Shown: positions 62,501-64,000 of the stretch, piece after piece
How the letters are laid out: each line of letters starts with the position of its first letter
Position numbering within the stretch: the first letter of the stretch is position 1
Source of the DNA: Stichopus chloronotus
Lineage: Eukaryota; Echinodermata; Holothuroidea; Aspidochirotida; Stichopodidae
Direction of reading: 5' to 3'
DNA: 64,000 nt
Assembly (NCBI GenBank): GCA_021234535.1
Contig: CM037830.1
Coordinates: 62,001 to 126,000, forward strand
The notes under the pieces: generated by a model
What the model saw: the letters and a program-made list of their open reading frames with translations, nothing else
The model's database searches: none
Told to the model about the DNA's origin: nothing
Program-made: the position numbers and the translations under genes

Positions 62501-63368
62501 ACACACACACGCATACACACGCACGCACACACGCCAACCTGACTGCATAGGTTCCTGTGCTGACGCAAGGAACCAAAAATGAGCAAATGCAAAATGATAA
62601 GAATTAACCAGACAAAGAGCACCACGTAATGGTAATGTAAAGTAATAAACTAAGAAAATAAGCTCTTATATCTCATGCATTTTAAAAAAAGAAATCGTAA
62701 AAAAAAAAAAAATTTCCCAGATTTTCTTTTTGCTTTCTGTTTAGCCCTATACTTTTCCAGAAACTCGGGTCTACTGCACTGCAAAGAGTTCTTCATCTAC
62801 ACTGTAAAAAATGTCTGTAAATTTACAGAAAATAGAATAAAGAAATACATAGGAATTACAGAAATTGTCTGGAAACCGATGACCAGAACATTTCTGCATT
62901 CCTTTTGTGTTCCTTTATTTTATTTTCTGTAAATTTACATTTTTAACAGTGCAGAAACTGAGAAATCCTGTTCAGAATCCAGTGTGAGAAAATTCAATAT
63001 TTGAGCGAACGACACCCTCGTAGAAAGTCACTTACTACATCCTACGGAATTGGTCGGGCGTCTAGATGCAGAACCTATGGCAAAGAGCCAACCATATTAG
63101 CTTACTGATGATCATATACGTGCATGTTGTCACGGAATATACTTCAACCGCAAATGACATTTTCTGTTTGTAATTATCAAACGATGATTAATTTTTACCA
63201 GGTGAGAAAGGTAAGAGTAAGTCTTCCAATTAAACGAACTACTTACCTGAAAGTGAGATTGCTTTCTTTAAAGAACTCCATTACTACTTCTTCACCGGTG
63301 CCACAACGACATAATCTACGTTGCCATGCTGAAACTCTTCTGTAGTTGAAATAAGTCTTTCCAGCTGA
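20291..63368 (-). CDS. Roc-COR (ROCO-family) GTPase gene, multi-exon, N-terminus outside window
   Basis: Seen: twelve core minus-strand exons with GT-AG borders and compatible phases give one open frame. In order it shows a P-loop (GPPRGGKT), a DxxG switch (DVPG), a hydrophobic strand LPVIVFDISD, a G4-like VGLHAD, and then a COR domain (FLVDVG, ICINPPALL, ALEEIALRGY, PLLWQ; later EPPGLFAAIL and a W-Q-G-G strand). Known: Roc is a Ras-like GTPase always followed by COR, which mediates dimerisation, as in LRRK1/2 and MFHAS1. No kinase follows COR here, so MFHAS1-like ROCO proteins are the nearest comparison. LRRs, if present, lie beyond the right edge. The two predicted endings give about 719 or 855 residues from the first exon seen, plus 49 if the cassette exon at 50651-50797 is used. 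The Roc-COR assignment is firm. Exact ends, the first exon and the 3' choice are inferred. Confidence 0.88.
20757..21061 (-). CDS. Penultimate exon, long 3' form (or separate gene)
   Basis: The 305-nt exon starts after acaaaattttgtgcag and ends AAACGG|gtaaat (phase 1 in, phase 0 out). It encodes SFYEDIESWLYRLSGTNATL, a Ser/Asn-rich low-complexity linker, and EKEECKR. It can follow the exon ending at 22372 directly in frame. No known domain was recognised. It belongs to the Roc-COR transcript if the short terminal exon is skipped; otherwise it is a small separate gene. Confidence 0.6.
21947..22110 (-). CDS. Roc-COR gene, short alternative terminal exon
   Basis: The exon starts after gtaatttttcacag in phase 1, restoring GHPLTPQECDRRSGG. 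A strongly basic run (GGRRKRRRP), a possible nuclear or membrane-binding patch, follows, then an acidic tail and a stop at 21947-21949. No good donor lies inside; the best candidate in the right phase is CTA|GTGCCA at 21994, which is weak. So this is probably a terminal exon giving a 53-residue C-terminus. No canonical AATAAA was seen close downstream. Confidence 0.6.
22372..22546 (-). CDS. Roc-COR gene, exon after COR-B
   Basis: The 175-nt exon starts after caatattttgtcttcag and ends GGAAAG|gttagt (phase 0 in, phase 1 out). It encodes IILVPCPLYFTIESDEYD..., a proline- and aromatic-rich stretch ending SVDVNMLLPWK. I recognise no domain; it may be the end of COR or a linker. Its phase-1 end is compatible with two different downstream exons (see 21947-22110 and 20757-21061). 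Confidence 0.82.
22700..22925. repeat. Inverted and tandem repeats in an intron
   Basis: ACATATACTGTTTAC (22711-22725) is the exact reverse complement of GTAAACAGTATATGT (22773-22787). TTATGGAGTTCTTATT occurs twice (about 22743 and 22889). Probably a MITE relic. Confidence 0.6.
23094..23270 (-). CDS. Roc-COR gene, COR-B exon 2
   Basis: The 177-nt exon (59 codons) ends TTCAAG|gtttgt. I place the start after cataatttcaag (phase 0), giving VFIKLHKAVGLDHCLDVTSR and then WSRTSNILMLIHQFLRSE. The open frame continues upstream to 23414, but using an acceptor there would need a phase-1 intron, which conflicts with the previous exon. The content fits the beta strands and last helix of COR-B. Confidence 0.8.
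23695..23877 (-). CDS. Roc-COR gene, COR-B exon 1
   Basis: The 183-nt exon (61 codons) starts after cttttgtatttag and ends GGTCAG|gtaata, phase 0 on both sides. It encodes LCWRLKFFSREPPGLFAAIL and then SYCRIH...LHWQGGLLFKLGQ. COR-B in ROCO proteins carries the sequence pattern FxFxxLPxGLFxRLIxRC followed by W-R-D-G-V, and both are matched. The upstream intron is 5.1 kb and holds a LINE remnant. Confidence 0.9.
25490..25700. repeat. Degenerate (CTGT/CCGT)n pyrimidine-rich repeat
   Basis: Long run of TCCGTCTG, CTGTCTAT and similar tetranucleotide-based units in the 5.1-kb intron. A second, similar tract is at 40530-40765. Confidence 0.8.
26062..26660 (+). mobile_element. CR1/L2-like LINE remnant, RT C-terminus and 3' UTR
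   Basis: Frames show LHWLPLKYRITY, then after a frameshift TFKHLHNMAPGYMFDL and, at the end, LNIFKLNLKTYYV with stop at 26386. This is the C-terminal block of CR1/L2-type RTs. The 3' region has GCGCTTTGAGAC...AAAGCGATTTACAAAG (about 26610-26645), a typical 3' end. Inserted antisense to the host gene. Confidence 0.8.
26960..28270. repeat. Diverged relatives of the DR1-bearing repeat
   Basis: TGACCATTGACCT (about 26968) and TGACCTTTGACCT (28072) occur in similar context (CACCAAAACAACAGA; ACACACATACCAAGTATG). The copies are much eroded. Confidence 0.55.
28955..29146 (-). CDS. Roc-COR gene, COR winged-helix exon
   Basis: The 192-nt exon (64 codons) starts after atttctttacag and ends GGACCT|gtaagt, phase 0 on both sides. 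It encodes DEIQVIKLIGALQNSCFLIQ, an acidic loop, then DKFVIPTYPGL. Known COR domains have a winged-helix segment, LLxLMxxFxLC..., ending in YLVPSLL, which this fits. The next exon continues in frame into COR-B. Confidence 0.9.
29875..30141 (-). CDS. Roc-COR gene, COR-A exon
   Basis: The 267-nt exon (89 codons) starts after tattttacatgcag and ends TGGCAG|gttggt, phase 0 on both sides. Characteristic COR blocks are GVIQVVQHRRLPA (completing FLVDVG), MICINPPALLKAIFLI (the usual ILNPQWLxxAxxxI block), and LLVKALEEIALRGY leading to SVFPLLWQ (the usual GxLxxxxLxxLW block). This is the clearest evidence for a COR domain. Confidence 0.93.
30664..30900 (-). CDS. Roc-COR gene, Roc/COR-A junction exon
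   Basis: The 237-nt exon (79 codons) starts after atcatttacag and ends GATGTG|gtaagt, phase 0 on both sides. It encodes GIDALKQLIFDNIL, the last Roc helix, then a linker containing RKPVKETTLAAFHQLL and YVICKEDIDKLL, typical of the start of COR, and ends with FLVDV. COR domains commonly read FLHxxG at this point, and the glycine is supplied by the next exon. Confidence 0.9.
30960..32970. other. Intron sequence, low-complexity tracts
   Basis: Holds a C homopolymer (31446-31457) and a degenerate repeat of TTATTGTTACAATGC type (32505-32765). No exon was seen. Confidence 0.5.
33036..33165 (-). CDS. Roc-COR gene, end of Roc exon
   Basis: The 130-nt exon starts after ttgttttctacag and ends TCAATG|gtaagt (phase 2 in, phase 0 out). 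It encodes DGQNPDNLSYVIIQNRLSYL, then EERLKYLDETPYFVTTAST. The last part resembles the G5 region of Roc domains, where a strand such as YFxVSxxxG precedes the final helix. It joins in frame with both neighbours. Confidence 0.88.
33956..34110 (-). CDS. Roc-COR gene, G4-like exon
   Basis: The 155-nt exon starts after tttactctacag and ends TTGCG|gtatag (phase 0 in, phase 2 out). It encodes FPKIPLIIVGLHADRV, the strand and loop of the guanine-specificity motif. ROCO proteins usually have VGTHxD here; this protein has VGLHAD, keeping the aspartate but with Leu in place of Thr. A long charged helix follows (LSEEERLIKLERL...). A hAT-like transposon begins 195 bp upstream of the acceptor. Confidence 0.9.
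34305..35093 (+). mobile_element. hAT-like non-autonomous element with 8-bp target duplication
   Basis: Begins CAGTGGCGGCGCCAG and ends CGTAGCGCCGCCACTG, near-perfect terminal inverted repeats. It is flanked by TGTAATGC at 34297-34304 and 35094-35101. 789 bp. It contains G/C homopolymers, a CA-rich stretch and no transposase. It sits in the Roc-COR intron 195 bp upstream of the acceptor at 34110. The second copy is at 1072-1686. Confidence 0.93.
35607..35729 (-). CDS. Roc-COR gene, Roc core exon
   Basis: The 123-nt exon (41 codons) starts after tttacttcag and ends AATAAA|gtaagt, phase 0 on both sides. It encodes VGSKCVQPFLSL, the loop after switch II, then the central strand LPVIVFDISDNKS. 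In Roc domains this strand typically reads like YLLVFDLS. The helix KSVLEDVSYIHNK follows. It joins in frame to DVPGTV upstream and to the G4 exon downstream. Confidence 0.9.
36600..36995 (-). repeat. Fragments of the third block of the composite repeat
   Basis: GACGAGGAGCGTACAAGAGG, GGCCGGAAACGGCACTCC and GTGTTCTGAGATCATGAGG match, in minus orientation, the pattern found at 9900-10020 and 46880-47000. A G run and GGATCCAGGATTTGG precede it. Confidence 0.6.
37710..37757. repeat. Three-unit short tandem repeat
   Basis: CATTACTATAGTTAATT/CATTACTATATTT style units of about 15 bp. Confidence 0.6.
38778..38854 (-). CDS. Roc-COR gene, switch II (G3) exon
   Basis: The 77-nt exon starts after cttttctactacag and ends ACAGTG|gtatgt. 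Only the phase-1 frame is open. It encodes SLLNRKLDPSERALTIDLYD followed by VPGTV. The hydrophobic strand LTIDLYD running into D-V-P-G is the G3/Walker B signature (DxxG) that follows the P-loop in Ras-like and Roc GTPases. It ends in phase 0, matching the next exon. Confidence 0.85.
38900..40320. other. Intron sequence, no feature recognised
   Basis: No exon or known repeat seen. Frames at 39165-39422 and 39289-39519 lack supporting splice context. Confidence 0.45.
40340..40490 (+). mobile_element. Penelope-like GIY-YIG nuclease fragment
   Basis: Reads RIREHLPGKSAIYDHIINC, then KECRSSDKGTFTILATSS, the arginine/His-helix and downstream strand of a PLE GIY-YIG domain. The N-terminal part is missing. 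Confidence 0.6.
40530..40765. repeat. Degenerate (CTGT/CCGT)n repeat
   Basis: Runs of CCGTCTATCTGTCTG, CTATCTGTCTAT and similar. Same type as 25490-25700. Confidence 0.8.
40885..41106 (+). mobile_element. LINE reverse-transcriptase remnant, frameshifted
   Basis: Frame 1 reads VLSPVVFTL...YLLIKFADDAWGWLIYSDD, with RT motif C as F-A-D-D, then a stop. After a shift near 41000 another frame continues DEAYSYQLLSFVEYC and KKVIDFRSS, the usual LLN..KTKEMIVDFR region. Inactive. Confidence 0.75.
41110..41955. repeat. Inverted minisatellite structure
   Basis: Left arm: units CTATGTTCCGACTT/CTATGTTTCGACGT (41128-41253). Next come 20-22-bp units GCCGAAGAAAATGTACATTG (41268-41375) and GGCGCCAAAGTACAC-type units (41390-41755). 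Right arm: the same first unit in reverse complement, TGTCGAAACATAGAGA and TGTCGGAACATAGAGA (41750-41945). Many frames are open on both strands only because of the repeat. Confidence 0.9.
41960..44110. other. No gene recognised
   Basis: Within the 14-kb intron. Includes GCTTCGCCGCGAAGC (about 42355) and otherwise unremarkable AT-rich sequence. Confidence 0.45.
44120..44830. repeat. Satellite, about 158-bp unit, 5 copies
   Basis: CAAGATATGCTGGAAATACC recurs at 44125, 44285, 44453, 44604 and 44759 (151-168 bp apart). Each is followed by AATTTTGGGGCAAAATTGGC, a T tract and AAATCAGCAAATTTCAC. Confidence 0.9.
45520..46010 (-). repeat. Diverged copy of composite repeat block 3
   Basis: Begins AGGGGTGTAGCCAGC. 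Includes GATCGTACAAGAAAATTGG, GGCACTTCTCTGTGTTCC and TTGAAATAGAGATCTCATG, matching 46890-47010 in the same orientation. Confidence 0.65.
46690..48596 (-). repeat. Composite interspersed repeat, copy B (inverted)
   Basis: Contains the three blocks of 8967-10176 in reverse complement: 48596-48262, 47584-47400 (with the end of block 2) and 47390-46690. It is interrupted by a 668-bp insertion at 47585-48252. Block 1 carries an extra hairpin here (ATATCTCATCAC ... GTGATGAGATAT, 48344-48390). Confidence 0.85.
47585..48252. mobile_element. Non-autonomous DNA transposon, 9-bp target duplication (Mutator-like?)
   Basis: Flanked by GTCGTGGCA at 47576-47584 and 48253-48261. Copy A has this site once and uninterrupted (in reverse complement TGCCACGAC near 9292), so it acts as an empty site. 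Ends are TAGACTTTGCAAAGTCT and, at the other side in reverse complement, TAGACTCTGTAGAGTCT, both self-complementary. A 9-bp duplication fits Mutator-like elements. No transposase. Confidence 0.85.
48925..49375 (+). repeat. Fragments of composite repeat block 3
   Basis: TTAATTGAGAAATTGCAGAC, TTTCAAGGCTGGGCACATG and CCGCGCCAACGAATGG match 9868-10010 in the same orientation. A second piece at 49300-49370 has CAACTGATGGTAGCACTCCG. G homopolymers at 49031 and 49262. Confidence 0.75.
49896..49969. repeat. Perfect 36-bp palindrome with 2-nt loop
   Basis: 49896-49931 is the exact reverse complement of 49934-49969, with TT between. The centre reads GCTCGACATTT-TT-AAATGTCGAGC. It lies in the 14-kb intron. 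Confidence 0.95.
50651..50797 (-). CDS. Possible cassette exon between G1 and G3 of Roc
   Basis: The 147-nt open segment has a good donor (CCAAA|gtgagt) and a weak acceptor (gaaatcag, little pyrimidine before it). It is phase 1 in and phase 1 out, and so compatible with both neighbours whether included or skipped. It would add 49 residues (ESFTCNEPVTKCKF... to ...KRSKFQ) with three cysteines between the P-loop and DVPG. Without it the G1-G3 spacing is about 60 residues, closer to known Roc domains. It may be a cassette exon or a false exon. Confidence 0.35.
50945..52160 (-). repeat. Several fragments of composite repeat block 3
   Basis: At 50945-51115 (TTGAACAAGAAAAGATTTGG, GCCTTGAAACAGGGATC), 51820-51930 (GTGTACAAGAAAAGCTTTGG, ATCACCGGAAATGG) and 52060-52160 (GCGAACGAGAAAATTTGTG, GATGGCAGGAAATCGCACTT), all in minus orientation. 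The order suggests repeated insertion into the same intron. Confidence 0.6.
52812..52969 (-). CDS. Roc-COR gene, P-loop (G1) exon
   Basis: The 158-nt exon starts after ttctacgtag and ends ATG|gtaagt (phase 2 in, phase 1 out). It encodes LRMFVLGPPRGGKTSLVQSL, a hydrophobic strand followed by a Walker A motif G-x4-GK-T and a helix, the standard opening of a Roc GTPase. An earlier weak donor (CAC|gtaaat at 52870) would leave phase 0, which does not fit the next Roc exon, so the longer form is preferred. The extra residues (VNDVIQMHHLWFPFRDTHN) then lie in the switch I region. The neighbouring sequence contains a 24-bp CTCTATTATTATGAG tandem repeat (52735-52820) that overlaps the 3' end of the exon. 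Confidence 0.85.
53000..58260. other. 10-kb intron, mostly unrecognised
   Basis: No exon compatible with the phase-2 junction was found. Frames such as 53056-53346 (minus) do not fit. On the plus strand, 56215-56250 has good borders (tttttcag and AAG|gtgagt), but too little sequence to call a gene. Confidence 0.4.
55091..55252. mobile_element. Palindromic MITE, copy 1
   Basis: CACTGTAAAAATGTAAATTTACAG at the left, CTGTAAATTTACATTTTACAAG and ACATTTTTAACA at the right. The middle contains ATTGTCTGGAAACTAATTACC. The same element is at 62800-62951. Confidence 0.85.
58271..58639 (+). repeat. Duplicated 370-bp segment, copy 1, containing a MITE
   Basis: TTGGACAAAATATCTTGGGA... to ...ATTATTGTGTGA matches 60043-60420 in direct orientation with few differences. 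An inverted pair, TTGGACAAAATATCTTGGGA and TCCCAACAATTTTGTCCAA, brackets the first 190 bp. Confidence 0.9.
58640..60031. other. No gene recognised
   Basis: Between the duplicated segments. Contains a tRNA-like B-box on the minus strand (about 59365-59380, GGAGTTCGACTC), but no cloverleaf was recovered. Confidence 0.45.
60032..60420 (+). repeat. Duplicated 370-bp segment, copy 2, with longer terminal inverted repeats
   Basis: Direct copy of 58271-58639. Here the left inverted repeat is longer (from CTCAGAGAATCTTGGAC at 60032) and matches GTCCAAGATTGTCTGAG ending about 60242, defining a MITE of about 210 bp. A G run follows at 60316. Confidence 0.9.
60811..61150 (-). repeat. Transposon-end sequence and composite block 3 fragment
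   Basis: CAGTGGCGTAGCTGTG at 60811 looks like a hAT-type end. 61005-61110 (AAGCGAAGCGCTACCATAGC, CAGCCGGAAATGGCATTTC) matches block 3 in minus orientation. Confidence 0.55.
61160..62576 (+). repeat. Repeat element ending in three 145-bp DR1 units and a hairpin
   Basis: Left part starts near AAGAGCCCAGGGGCACTCTGG (61169). 62040-62480 has TGACCTTTGACCT at 62081, a variant at 62225 and again at 62370, spaced 144-145 bp. Then come a CA microsatellite (62490-62535), hairpin GGTTCCT/AGGAACC (62550-62574) and AAAAAT. GGTTCCTTGCACAG near the left edge is similar to the reverse complement of the right end. Confidence 0.8.
62800..62951. mobile_element. Palindromic MITE, copy 2
   Basis: 152 bp from CACTGTAAAAAATGT to TTTTTAACAGTG, with inner arms GTAAATTTACAGAAAAT and ATTTTCTGTAAATTTAC. 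Preceded by TA, as in mariner-type insertions; the right-hand TA is now CA. Confidence 0.87.
63247..63368 (-). CDS. Roc-COR gene, first exon seen (lead-in to Roc)
   Basis: The 122-nt exon has a strong donor (TTTCAG|gtaagt) and an acceptor ending tttgtgtag. It reads SAGKTYFNYRR... to ...FKESNLTF and ends in phase 2. The P-loop exon starts in phase 2, and joining them gives a beta-strand-like NLTFRLRMFVLG running into the P-loop, as expected for the start of Roc. The first 35 residues match no domain I recognise. The frame opens in phase 0 at its 5' side, so more exons must lie beyond the window. The splice sites are good, but the link across 10.3 kb is inferred from phase and sense only. Confidence 0.6.
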
Positions 63369-64000
63369 CTACACAAAGTAATATAATTGGGGACTTTGGA
63401 GATGCCTGTTTCATTCGATAATATTTCACGTCTCTCATGATATCATGGCAGTGGTTCGTCAAATTTGTTTGGTATCGGTAATTAAAGAACACATGGATGA
63501 ATCTATTGATCTTAAACGAAGGCAATTTCTCGCTGCAGCTCGAATACCATCGTTACAAATTTTGGGACAGTCACTGACATTGGAGCAGTTAATATGTTCT
63601 TTTTTAAATGTAGGTGAAACGTGTTGTCCGCCACATCAGTTGTATTCAAAAGTACTTATTAAATTCACACAGTTAATAATTAAGCTACGTGCTCCATTAT
63701 CCCCAACAGCTGAACAATAACGCACAGTTGAGAATTGGGCGGTATGCTATATTATTCACCAGCTGAGTAGTAACGTGTATTTACAGTTTTATTGTTTGTA
63801 AAGTATCACTTATGCTTGTCGGAGTGAAACCTTTCACAGAAAGAAAATGGATGACTTCATTCAACGTCTGTGTTGTGGACATAATTGCGAAAACATGTGA
63901 TTAAGAAATCTTCATGAAGTCGAAAGCAAGTATACCATTTCTCTGTTGGAATGACTAACTGATCGCAACCCTTGCAGTAAAAGTCTACTACCATTACGTG
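63369..64000. other. Right edge, no feature assigned
   Basis: Upstream side of the first Roc-COR exon seen. The plus frame 63445-63720 (91 codons) and the minus frame 63316-63525 have no recognisable domain. Confidence 0.4.

Noticed and set aside
63445..63720. 91-codon plus frame near the right edge
   Set aside because: No domain, no splice context, and next to a well-supported minus-strand exon.

Overview
The window looks like animal, most likely marine invertebrate deuterostome, nuclear DNA. The inference rests on introns with GT-AG borders, interstitial TTAGGG-type telomere repeats, and remnants of CR1/L2-like LINEs, Penelope-like elements, a Ty3/gypsy element, hAT-like and Mutator-like DNA transposons, and several satellites. 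An echinoderm such as a sea cucumber would fit, but this was not tested. Most long open frames here are not genes. The coding signal is in short exons, found from splice sites, reading phase and motifs.

The main gene lies on the minus strand from 63368 down to about 20291 and encodes a Roc-COR (ROCO-family) GTPase. I can follow 12 core exons with matching phases: a lead-in exon (63247-63368), the P-loop exon GPPRGGKT (52812-52969), the DVPG switch exon (38778-38854), the rest of Roc (35607-35729, 33956-34110, 33036-33165), COR-A (30664-30900, 29875-30141) and winged helix/COR-B (28955-29146, 23695-23877, 23094-23270, 22372-22546). One possible cassette exon is at 50651-50797. After 22372 two phase-compatible 3' ends exist: a short terminal exon with a basic patch (21947-22110), or two exons at 20757-21061 and 20291-20557. 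The N-terminus lies beyond the right edge. The largest introns (10.3 kb, about 14 kb and 5.1 kb) are full of repeats.

A second spliced minus-strand gene of unknown function lies at 13270-16625. It has one strong 503-nt exon (16123-16625), a well-bounded 159-nt exon (14419-14577), a weaker exon near 14119, and a probable last exon (13270-13919). The connections between them are only partly resolved.

Left to right, the rest is: a LINE tail inserted into a hAT-like element (1-1686); a dyad-bearing tandem repeat (2082-2375); a Penelope-like remnant (2908-3457); a 215-bp satellite (5399-6515); 145-bp repeats carrying a nuclear-receptor DR1 motif (6516-6885); a composite repeat (8967-10176) next to a Ty3/gypsy integrase tail and putative LTR; a hAT-like MITE with an 8-bp target duplication (12762-13144); telomere-like repeats (16850-16951); the Roc-COR gene with intronic transposons (20-53 kb and 63 kb); an inverted minisatellite (41110-41955); a 158-bp satellite (44120-44830); the inverted copy of the composite repeat, interrupted by a 668-bp transposon (46690-48596); a perfect 36-bp palindrome (49896-49969); two MITE pairs (55/62.8 kb and 58/60 kb); and a further DR1 repeat block (62040-62576).
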